This document shows positions 1-6,074 of a stretch of 6,416 nucleotides of DNA, piece by piece. Made by a program: the position numbers and the translations under genes. The notes below the pieces were generated by a model. It did not search any database. It had not been told where the DNA came from and saw nothing but the letters and a program-made list of their open reading frames with translations. The DNA comes from Oscillospiraceae bacterium (GTDB lineage: Bacteria; Bacillota; Clostridia; Oscillospirales; Ruminococcaceae). The stretch lies in the NCBI GenBank assembly GCA_018110855.1, contig JAGBFZ010000337.1:1-6416 (forward strand). The letters are read 5' to 3'. Numbering within the stretch: position 1 is the stretch's first letter; each line of letters starts with the position of its first letter.

Positions 1-128
1 CAGACCTTTCGGCACGTGGATATACGCCGTATAAAGGAGAAATACGTTTTATTACTGCGTGGACAGATAAAGAGGATAATACGGAATGTGCAGTGGTATT
101 GCCGGATATTTATCTGAGACGCAGTTAA
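1..128 (+). CDS. 3' end of an unrecognised gene (hypothetical protein, partial)
   Basis: An open frame enters from the left edge (first complete codon at position 3) and ends at TAA 126-128, giving the last 41 residues. The tail reads DLSARGYTPYKGEIRFITAW, continues with an acidic stretch (TDKEDNTE), and ends VVLPDIYLRRS. The balanced mix of hydrophobic and charged residues looks like real protein, with alternating beta-strand-like segments and no membrane segment. I do not recognise the family. The stop lies 28 nt before the topoisomerase start, with no terminator or clear promoter between, so the two are probably in one operon. In this setting it may be a small accessory protein of a mobile-element backbone, but that is inference from position only. 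The gene ends in TAA, which shows TAA acting as a normal stop here. Confidence 0.55.
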   Translation, partial: DLSARGYTPYKGEIRFITAWTDKEDNTECAVVLPDIYLRRS

Positions 129-156
129 ATTAAATAGCAAATATTTTAGGAGTAAT

Positions 157-1686
157 ATGTTAGTAATCTACGCAGAGAAAAGCAGTCTGGCCAAGACGAT
201 TGCAAATGTGCTGAGAGCAGGCCAGAGAATAGCAATGCAGGGAGAGCCGACTGTGGGCTATTATAGGTTCAAATGGGGCGGTGAGGACGCTGTGCTTTGT
301 CACGGCATCGGCCATCTTATGTCGCTTGTTCCCGCAAGCAGCTATGATGAAAAATATAAAAACTGGGATCTGTCTGTGTTCCCCTGCATACCGCAGAAAT
401 TCAAGATAGCACCAAAAAAGGAGACCCTTGCTTGTTCAAAGCTTGTGAAAAGCTTTTTTGAACAGGCGGACTGGTGCATAAACGCAGCCGACCCCGACAG
501 AGAGGGAGAGCTAATATTTTCATACGTTTATCAGGCATGCGGCTGCAAAGCACCCTACAAGCGTGTGTGGATAGAGGACCTTACCGATGAAAAGATACGC
601 AAAGCATTTAATAATCTGATAGAGCCGAAACAGCCTATATCTGCACAAAATCCCGGTTCACCCGATGACCTGCAGATGGCTGGACGTGCGAGAGATATTG
701 CTGACTGGCTTATCGGAAACAATCTGACCGTTGCCGCCACAAAGCGTTTCGGCGGATATAAGGAACTGCTGTCCGTAGGACGTGTTCAGACACCTACACT
801 TGCACTTGTTGTTGAGCGTGAAAAGGCAATTCTCAATCATACAAAGTCGAAATTCTGGCGTCTGATGTCAGGCTTTACGACTTCAAACGGTGATGTATTT
901 GAAGCCGAATACATGGAGGGCAAGATCACTAAGCTTGAAGAAGCGGAGAAAAAGCTGTCCGAGTGCGGAAGTGCCGACGGAATTGTGGCAGAGGTAAACA
1001 CCAAGCACAAGAGCGAATCTGCTCCGCTGCTTTTCAATGCGACACAGCTGCAGATCGCAGCCAATAAAAAATTCGGCTGGGATTCGGACAAGACCACAAA
1101 GGTAATGCAGGACTTATATGAGCACAAGCTGATGACCTATCCACGAACCTCGTCCGAACATCTGACCGAAGCGATGATGCCCGAGGTTTCGGTGACTATT
1201 AGCAAGCTGCTGAGTATGCCCGAATATTCAAAGTATGCGATCCCGAAGGACAAGTGGCAGAAGTTTACAAAGCGGCATTTCGATGATAAAAAGGTCGGTT
1301 CTCACCCTGCCATAATCCCCACTGTGAATGTTCCGAAGGATATGTCATCAATGAGCGATGATGAGAAAAAGCTGTATGACCTGCTTGCAAAATCCCTTAT
1401 CAGAATAATATATCCCAAGGCGGAGCTTGATGATACAACCGCATTTATTGACGTGAATAAGGTGCGTTTCAAGGCAACGGGCAGCGTTATCACCCATAAC
1501 GGCTGGTATGCTGTTGACGCAAGACCGCAGAAGAAAAATGTTCTTCCCGCACTTGCTGTGGGTGATGTTCTGAAAGGTAAATACAGCATAAAAGAATGCG
1601 AGACAGAGCCGCCAAAGCGTTACACAGAGGCTGATCTTCTGGCCGCAATGGAGCTTGCCGGCCAGAAGAGATACGCACTCTCATGA
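157..1686 (+). CDS. topB: Type IA DNA topoisomerase III (TopB-like), N-terminal part, frameshifted
   Basis: This 509-residue ORF holds most of the catalytic core of a topoisomerase III, which relaxes or decatenates DNA by passing strands through a transient single-strand break. The Toprim domain begins at once with LVIYAEKSSLAKTI (catalytic Glu7) and carries the acidic triad in AADPDREGELI (Asp112, Asp114, Glu116). SVGRVQTPTLALV lies at 206-218. The strand-cleaving tyrosine is Tyr328 in LMTYPRTSSEHL, with Arg330 beside it; GSHPAIIPT follows at 381-389. The start is supported by AGGAG at 148-152. The frame reads family-like sequence to about Gln503 (LLAAMELAGQ), then gives six out-of-frame residues (KRYALS) and stops at TGA 1684-1686, before the conserved GLGTxATRA segment found in the next ORF. 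Alone, this product lacks the end of the core and the zinc ribbons. TopB-like enzymes of this type are common in Clostridia conjugative elements. Family call is firm; membership of such an element is inferred. Confidence 0.9.
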   Translation: MLVIYAEKSSLAKTIANVLRAGQRIAMQGEPTVGYYRFKWGGEDAVLCHGIGHLMSLVPASSYDEKYKNWDLSVFPCIPQKFKIAPKKETLACSKLVKSFFEQADWCINAADPDREGELIFSYVYQACGCKAPYKRVWIEDLTDEKIRKAFNNLIEPKQPISAQNPGSPDDLQMAGRARDIADWLIGNNLTVAATKRFGGYKELLSVGRVQTPTLALVVEREKAILNHTKSKFWRLMSGFTTSNGDVFEAEYMEGKITKLEEAEKKLSECGSADGIVAEVNTKHKSESAPLLFNATQLQIAANKKFGWDSDKTTKVMQDLYEHKLMTYPRTSSEHLTEAMMPEVSVTISKLLSMPEYSKYAIPKDKWQKFTKRHFDDKKVGSHPAIIPTVNVPKDMSSMSDDEKKLYDLLAKSLIRIIYPKAELDDTTAFIDVNKVRFKATGSVITHNGWYAVDARPQKKNVLPALAVGDVLKGKYSIKECETEPPKRYTEADLLAAMELAGQKRYALS

Positions 1687-2678
1687 AAATGCAGAAAAAA
1701 GGACTTGGCACAGATGCCACAAGAGCGCCTATTTTAAAAGGACTTTTTGAAAGGAAATATCTTGACCGCAAGGGCAAGACCATATTTCCAACAGACAAGG
1801 GCATATTCCTTATTGAAACGCTTCCCGTTGATGCTATAAAATCCGCCGATATGACAGGTGACTGGGAAATGCGGCTCAATAACATTGCAATGGGAAAAGA
1901 GCCGGTCGTCAATTTTATCCGGGATATCGAGCAGACCACAAGGGAGTGGTATACACAGATAGCTGCGGCAGGAGAGCGGAATTATGTATCTCCTCAGAAG
2001 GGCGACCTGCTTTGTCCTGTGTGCGGAAAAGTCGTAAAGCCCACACCATTTGGCTGGGGCTGCACAGGATATTCCAAAGACGGTGACGGCTGTAAATTTA
2101 CCATCAACAAGACTCTTGCAGGCGTTCAGATGACCGACAAGAATATCGCTCAGCTTCTTAACAAGGGCAGAACGGGATTGATAAAAGGCTTTACTTCAAA
2201 ATCGGGAAAAAAATTCAATGCTTATCTTGTTATCGACAGTGAAAGCAAGGAAATAAAGTTTGATTTTCTTTCCGACAGGGAACGGGAAATGGTTTGTCCC
2301 ATATGCGGCAAGCCAATGAAAAAATCAAGGTATGGCTATATCTGCTCCGATTTCAGCAGGGACGGAAACGGCTGTGATTTCAGCGTAAATACGGAAATTT
2401 GCAAAAAGAAAATATCCGAGGCACAGGTTGCAATGCTTCTCAAAAACGGCAGGACAGATGTGATTAAAGGTTTTAAGTCAAAGGCGGGCAAGGAGTTTGA
2501 GGCTGCGCTTGTTGTGAACAAGGAGACTCATAAAATTGATTTTGAGTTTGCAAAGCGTGAAGTGGTGCAGCAAGCTGCACCGTCGCAGGAGCCTTCACCG
2601 CCTCCGAGGGGAGGGTATTATCCCGATGATGCAGAGCTTGAGTATTATGAGCCGGTTATTCCCGAGGAGATGGTGTGA
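1683..2678 (+). CDS. topB: Topoisomerase III C-terminal part with two zinc-ribbon / Toprim_Crpt repeats
   Basis: This 331-residue ORF continues the topoisomerase in another frame. It opens with KKGLGTDATRAPIL, the conserved type IA segment that normally follows the LLAAM region ending the previous ORF. FPTDKGIFLIETLP and MTGDWEMRLNNIAMG (about 35-71) complete the core. Two tandem modules of about 85 residues follow. Module 1 (111-195) has a four-cysteine ribbon (Cys111, Cys114, Cys127, Cys137) and then a segment centred on GRTGLIKGFTSKSGKKFNAYLV. Module 2 (205-289) repeats this with Cys205, Cys208, Cys221 and Cys231, then GRTDVIKGFKSKAGKEFEA. These match the topoisomerase C-terminal zinc ribbon and Toprim_Crpt families, which bind DNA. 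The tail is proline-rich, then acidic. The ATG overlaps the previous stop as ATGA, and codons 1665-1682 upstream still read EEIRTL in this frame, so the ATG is an internal methionine of a once-longer protein. No Shine-Dalgarno is visible close to it; any expression would rely on re-initiation. Confidence 0.85.
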   Translation: MKMQKKGLGTDATRAPILKGLFERKYLDRKGKTIFPTDKGIFLIETLPVDAIKSADMTGDWEMRLNNIAMGKEPVVNFIRDIEQTTREWYTQIAAAGERNYVSPQKGDLLCPVCGKVVKPTPFGWGCTGYSKDGDGCKFTINKTLAGVQMTDKNIAQLLNKGRTGLIKGFTSKSGKKFNAYLVIDSESKEIKFDFLSDREREMVCPICGKPMKKSRYGYICSDFSRDGNGCDFSVNTEICKKKISEAQVAMLLKNGRTDVIKGFKSKAGKEFEAALVVNKETHKIDFEFAKREVVQQAAPSQEPSPPPRGGYYPDDAELEYYEPVIPEEMV

Positions 2679-2705
2679 ATAAAATGTGAATTTGCTGGGT
2701 GGATT

Positions 2706-2732
2706 TTTACACAGGTAATGTGATATTATAAT
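2706..2732 (+). promoter_or_regulatory. Weak candidate promoter downstream of topoisomerase gene
   Basis: A perfect TATAAT stands at 2727-2732, but the best -35 match, TTTACA at 2706-2711, is only 15 nt away; TTTTAC at 2705-2710 gives 16 nt. Any transcript would have a long leader and run through the stronger promoter at 2798. In A+T-rich DNA such a box can arise by chance. Confidence 0.2.
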
Positions 2733-2738
2733 AATAGG

Positions 2739-2775
2739 GTCAAGATTAGATCGTCTGGCAATTTGTGTAAACTAA
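2739..2775 (+). repeat. Possible IS256-family terminal inverted repeat remnant
   Basis: The segment ends in GGCAATTTGTGTAAACT. An ATTGTGTAAA-like core about 16 nt inside the tip is typical of IS256-family ends. The reverse core TTTACACA lies at 2706-2713, facing outward from this one. No transposase gene or target duplication is visible, so this may be a relic or chance. Confidence 0.25.
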
Positions 2776-2797
2776 ACAAAATTTGAATAATTAACAC

Positions 2798-2826
2798 TTG
2801 AAAAAATTGTCGTTTTATGATACAAT
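2798..2826 (+). promoter_or_regulatory. Sigma-A-type promoter for the helicase operon
   Basis: The -35 box TTGAAA (2798-2803) is separated by exactly 17 nt from the -10 box TACAAT (2821-2826). Each box differs from the consensus at one base and the spacing is ideal. Transcription should begin near 2832-2834, giving a leader of about 77 nt before the GTG start at 2910. Because no terminator follows the topoisomerase genes, read-through may add to it. The -10 lies within the palindrome described at 2819-2846, which suggests repression. Confidence 0.7.
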
Positions 2827-2846
2827 ATATATTGTACAATTGTATC
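2819..2846. promoter_or_regulatory. Nested palindromes over -10 and start site: candidate operator
   Basis: Three overlapping perfect palindromes are packed here: TACAATATATATTGTA (2821-2836), ATTGTACAAT (2831-2840) and TACAATTGTA (2835-2844). The outer limits GATACAAT (2819-2826) and ATTGTATC (2839-2846) are also exact inverted arms. The repeated half-site is TACAAT / ATTGTA. Position over the -10 box and transcription start is where a dimeric repressor would block RNA polymerase. No regulator gene is in the window, so the binding protein is unknown. Confidence 0.5.
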
Positions 2847-2848
2847 CG

Positions 2849-2887
2849 GGAATCGGCATTTATCGCATCAAAATGAACGCTGATTCC
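2849..2887 (+). promoter_or_regulatory. 5'-leader RNA hairpin before the helicase start
   Basis: GGAATCGGC (2849-2857) pairs with GCTGATTCC (2879-2887) over nine positions with one G-U pair. After an A/C mismatch the stem can continue with about five weaker A-U/G-U pairs, leaving a loop of about nine nt. It lies 7 nt upstream of the ribosome binding site. No U-tract follows, so it is not an intrinsic terminator. A role in mRNA stability or translation control is possible but not shown; it matches no riboswitch I recognise. Confidence 0.4.
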
Positions 2888-2894
2888 GATAATG

Positions 2895-2909
2895 AAGGGC
2901 GGAATCAAA
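2895..2909 (+). promoter_or_regulatory. Ribosome binding site that selects the GTG start at 2910
   Basis: AAGGGCGG (2895-2902) sits 7 nt before GTG 2910. An in-frame ATG at 2892 is the alternative start, but it has no Shine-Dalgarno upstream and would place this purine run inside the gene. The GTG also gives a sensible N-terminus (NIAIIDNKNKTLKDDL). Confidence 0.55.
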
Positions 2910-3281
2910 GTGAATATAGCTATTATTGATAATAAAAACAAAACACTGAAGGATGACTTGGCTGCCGAGATGAAGCAGGGAAGCAATGTTTCGGTAGCTG
3001 CAGCGTGTTTTTCAATATACGCTTTTCAGGAACTGAAAAAGCAGCTTACAGATATTGATTAACTGAGATTTATATTTACATCGCCTACATTCACTACCGA
3101 AAAAGCAAAGAAAGAAAAGCGTGAATTTTATATTCCACGTCTGAACAGAGAACGCAGCCTTTACGGTACCGAGTTTGAAGTCAAGCTGCGTAATGAGCTT
3201 ACTCAGAAGGCTATTGCCAAAGAATGTGCAGAATGGATACGTCAGAAGGTCACATTCAAATCAAACATCACAAATGAAAAT
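2910..3281 (+). pseudogene. N-terminal PLD-like part of the helicase gene, interrupted by an in-frame TAA
   Basis: From GTG 2910 the helicase frame runs 50 codons, including NVSVAAACFSIYAFQELKK, to TAA 3060-3062. It then continues in the same frame with no other stop for 73 codons (LRFIFTSPTFTTEKAKK, then FYIPRLNRERSLYGTEFEVK) into the 930-residue helicase ORF at 3282. The AACFSIYAFQEL...LRFIFTSPTF pattern is the beta-alpha-beta opening of phospholipase-D-like domains fused to SNF2 helicases, so the coding frame is preserved on both sides of one stop. A glutamate codon is plausible at that place (GAA to TAA is one change), but that is inference. The segment has its own promoter, ribosome site and start. 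It could give a 50-residue peptide, or a full protein of about 1,054 residues if the stop is read through or is a sequence error. Confidence 0.7.
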
Positions 3282-6074
3282 ATGATGGGTTTTATCAACG
3301 TTGACGATAAGAACTATATGCCCATTAACGGCTTTACAACAGTCGATCTTGGTTGTGAGCGCGGTAATAATGCTTACAGTATGATACAGAAAACCGGTAC
3401 TCCAATTTCGGAATCGTATATGAAAATCTTTGAGGATCTCTGGAATGACAAACAGCGTTTGCAGGACGTTACCGATGAAGTGCTTGACAACATAACCGCC
3501 GCTTATAATGAAAATTCTCCCGATTTTATCTATTTCGTAACGCTTTATAATATCTTTAACGAATTTCTTGAGGATATTTCCGAGGACGTTCTTCCCAATG
3601 AAGCAACGGGATTCAAGGACAGCAGAATTTGGAATCTGCTGTATAATTTCCAAAGGGACGCTGCTCTTGCTATCATAAACAAGCTGGAAAAATACAACGG
3701 CTGTATTCTTGCGGACAGCGTAGGTCTTGGAAAAACATTTACGGCACTTGCTGTTATCAAGTATTATGAAAACCGCAATAAGTCTGTGCTTGTACTGTGT
3801 CCGAAAAAACTTGCGAATAACTGGAATACATATCGTGATAATTATAAGAACAATCCCATTGCTTCGGACAGGCTCAGATATGACGTTCTGTTTCACACCG
3901 ATTTGAACAGAAAAAGCGGAACATCTAACGGTCTTGACCTTGACAGACTTAACTGGAGTAATTATGACCTTGTAGTAATTGATGAATCCCACAATTTCCG
4001 AAACGGTGGAAAGATAGTCGAGAATCCCGATGAAGATGACAAAGAAAACAGATATGTTACGTTGATGAAAAAGGTTATCAGGGCAGGAGTTAAGACAAAG
4101 GTGCTTATGCTGTCGGCAACGCCTGTTAATAACCGCTTCAATGACTTGAAAAATCAGCTTGCCCTTGCTTATGAGGGACATACAGATATAATTGACGATA
4201 AGCTGAACACAAAGCACTCCATTGACGATATTTTCAGAAATGCACAAAAGGCATTCAACACTTGGAGCAAGTGGGACGTATGCGACAGAACAACGGATAA
4301 TCTTCTGAAAATGCTTGATTTTGATTTTTTTGAGGTGCTTGACAGTGTTACTATTGCACGTTCAAGAAAGCATATTCAGAAATATTACGATACGAGCGAT
4401 ATAGGTACATTCCCGACAAGAAAGAAGCCTATATCAAAAAATCCACCTCTTACAGATTTGAAGGACGCTGTTACCTATAATCAGATATTTGAGCAGCTGT
4501 TAAAGCTTGATCTTGATATTTACCGTCCGTCACATTATATTCACGCAAGCAAAATATCAAAATATGCAGATATATATGACAAAAACGTTGTAAATGCTTC
4601 GCTCAATCAGGCAAACCGTGAGATAGGAATACGCCGTCTTATGGCTATAAATCTTATGAAGCGTATGGAAAGCTCCGTTTATTCATTTAACCTTACGCTT
4701 ACAAGAATAAAAGAGCTTATCGAAAATACTATCCGACTTATCGACAATTATAATGCGAATTTTCACGCTGATGTAGAACTTACGGATATTTCCGACAGCG
4801 AATTTGATACTGAAGATCAGAACTCTGATGACCTTTTTACATTCGGAAAAAAGGTGAAAATAGACCTTGCAGATATGGACAGGAAATCCTGGCGAGAAAG
4901 TCTTGAAAGCGACAGAGAAATCCTTGAACATCTTACCTTAATGGTTGGAGATATTACCCCGGCTCACGACTGCAAGCTGCAGGAGCTTTTCAAGGTAATA
5001 TCAGACAAAATAAAAAATCCTATAAATGAGGGCAACAGGAAAATCATTATTTTCACGGCATTTGCAGACACAGCCGATTATCTATATGATAATGTAAGCA
5101 AGTATGTTAAGGATAATTTCGGGCTTGATACGGCGATAATTACGGGAACTGTTGACGGAAGAACTACCGCAAAGCTGAAAAGAACAGATCTTAATACTGT
5201 TTTGACGTGCTTCTCACCTATTTCAAAGGACAAGCAGCTGCTTATGCCCGAAGATACAAATACCATAGATATTCTCATAGCTACAGATTGTATTTCCGAG
5301 GGACAGAATTTGCAGGATTGCGACTATCTCATAAACTTTGATATTCACTGGAATCCTGTTCGTATCATTCAGCGTTTCGGACGTATTGACCGTATCGGAA
5401 GCAGAAACAAGTATATTCAGCTTGTGAACTTTTGGCCCGATGTTACCCTTGATGAGTACATCGACTTAAAGGCTAAAGTTGAAACGAGAATGAAGATAGT
5501 TGATATGACCGCAACAGGTGATGACAACATTCTTAGTGACGAAGAAAAAACAGACCTTGAATACAGAAAATCTCAGCTGAAACGCTTGCAGGAAGAAGTT
5601 GTTGATATTGAGGAAATGTCAAGTGGAATTTCAATTATGGATCTGGGACTTAACGAGTTCCGTCTTGATCTGCTTGAATACATAAAAATTCACCCCGATA
5701 TTGAAAAAGCCCCATTTGGTATGCACGCCGTTGCAAAGGCGTCGACAGAAACGCCGCCGGGTGTGATTTTTGTGCTGAAAAACCGTTCGGACAGCGTTAA
5801 TATTGACAAGCAGAACCGTCTGCACCCGTTCTATATGGTGTATATTTCAAACAATGGCGAGGTAATATGCGACCACCTTTCTCCGAAAGCAATGCTTGAT
5901 AAAATGCGTTTTCTTTGCAAGGGAAAAACAGAGCCGTTCAAGGAATTGTGCCGTGAATTTAACAAGGTAACCCGTGACGGACGAAATATGACCGCTGTTT
6001 CCAATCTTTTAAGTGATGCAATATCGTCCATTATCGAAGTCAAGGAAGAAAGTGACATTGATGCTGTACAATGA
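3282..6074 (+). CDS. SNF2/RapA-type DEAD/DEAH helicase, C-terminal to a PLD-like region
   Basis: This 930-residue ORF is a superfamily 2 ATPase that should translocate on or remodel duplex DNA. All core motifs are visible: FQRDA at 123-127; Walker A ADSVGLGKTFTA (Lys151, Thr152); Ia VLVLCPKKLANNW; motif II VVIDESHNFRN (Asp234-Glu235-Ser236-His237, a DESH form); motif III LMLSATPVNNRF (277-286 region); motif IV RKIIIFTAF (586-594); motif V ATDCISEGQNLQ (667-678); motif VI IIQRFGRIDRIGS (Arg701, Arg704). About 300 residues separate the two RecA-like lobes, with an acidic insert near 497-520. Residues 1-25 (MMGFINVDDKNYMPINGFTT and on) are the end of a PLD-like domain, not a natural N-terminus. 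ATG 3282 lacks a good ribosome site, and coding sequence extends upstream to 2910. The next gene overlaps its end by 14 nt. The family is often met in defence islands beside methyltransferases or nucleases; a defence role here is inference. Confidence 0.88.
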   Translation: MMGFINVDDKNYMPINGFTTVDLGCERGNNAYSMIQKTGTPISESYMKIFEDLWNDKQRLQDVTDEVLDNITAAYNENSPDFIYFVTLYNIFNEFLEDISEDVLPNEATGFKDSRIWNLLYNFQRDAALAIINKLEKYNGCILADSVGLGKTFTALAVIKYYENRNKSVLVLCPKKLANNWNTYRDNYKNNPIASDRLRYDVLFHTDLNRKSGTSNGLDLDRLNWSNYDLVVIDESHNFRNGGKIVENPDEDDKENRYVTLMKKVIRAGVKTKVLMLSATPVNNRFNDLKNQLALAYEGHTDIIDDKLNTKHSIDDIFRNAQKAFNTWSKWDVCDRTTDNLLKMLDFDFFEVLDSVTIARSRKHIQKYYDTSDIGTFPTRKKPISKNPPLTDLKDAVTYNQIFEQLLKLDLDIYRPSHYIHASKISKYADIYDKNVVNASLNQANREIGIRRLMAINLMKRMESSVYSFNLTLTRIKELIENTIRLIDNYNANFHADVELTDISDSEFDTEDQNSDDLFTFGKKVKIDLADMDRKSWRESLESDREILEHLTLMVGDITPAHDCKLQELFKVISDKIKNPINEGNRKIIIFTAFADTADYLYDNVSKYVKDNFGLDTAIITGTVDGRTTAKLKRTDLNTVLTCFSPISKDKQLLMPEDTNTIDILIATDCISEGQNLQDCDYLINFDIHWNPVRIIQRFGRIDRIGSRNKYIQLVNFWPDVTLDEYIDLKAKVETRMKIVDMTATGDDNILSDEEKTDLEYRKSQLKRLQEEVVDIEEMSSGISIMDLGLNEFRLDLLEYIKIHPDIEKAPFGMHAVAKASTETPPGVIFVLKNRSDSVNIDKQNRLHPFYMVYISNNGEVICDHLSPKAMLDKMRFLCKGKTEPFKELCREFNKVTRDGRNMTAVSNLLSDAISSIIEVKEESDIDAVQ

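Larger units (their letters stand above)
2679..2909. other. Intergenic region between topoisomerase and helicase genes
   Basis: This A+T-rich stretch of about 230 nt holds no convincing gene on either strand. No hairpin-plus-T-run terminator follows the topoisomerase stop. From left to right I see: TGTGAAT twice (2674-2680, overlapping the stop, and 2685-2691); a TTTACACA / TGTGTAAA inverted pair 50 nt apart; a weak TATAAT-like box at 2727-2732; then the promoter, palindrome, leader hairpin and ribosome binding site listed separately. It is the likely boundary between mobile-element backbone and cargo genes. Confidence 0.6.

Noticed and set aside
1663..1701. Programmed -1 frameshifting to join the two topoisomerase ORFs
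   Set aside because: No X-XXY-YYZ slippery heptamer lies in the usable overlap (1635-1686). The AAAAAAG run at 1695-1701 is downstream of the ORF 1 stop and cannot serve.
1490..1939. Antisense ORF of 149 residues spanning the topoisomerase break
   Set aside because: It is opposite conserved type IA topoisomerase motifs and has no protein-like features of its own.
2849..2887. Leader hairpin as an intrinsic terminator or known riboswitch
   Set aside because: No U-run follows the stem, and the loop and flanks match no riboswitch core I know.
2726..2986. Antisense hydrophobic ORF of 86 residues across the intergenic region
   Set aside because: Its hydrophobicity follows from A+T-rich DNA; it runs across the promoter, operator and helicase start and shows no ribosome site.
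3060..3062. TAA reassigned to an amino acid in this genome
   Set aside because: The upstream partial gene ends in TAA at 126-128, and the large ORFs contain no other internal TAA; a local mutation is simpler.
3261..4247. Long antisense ORF of 328 residues
   Set aside because: It lies wholly opposite strongly supported helicase codons, has low-complexity Ile/Val/Phe-rich content and no recognisable motif; it is a shadow frame.
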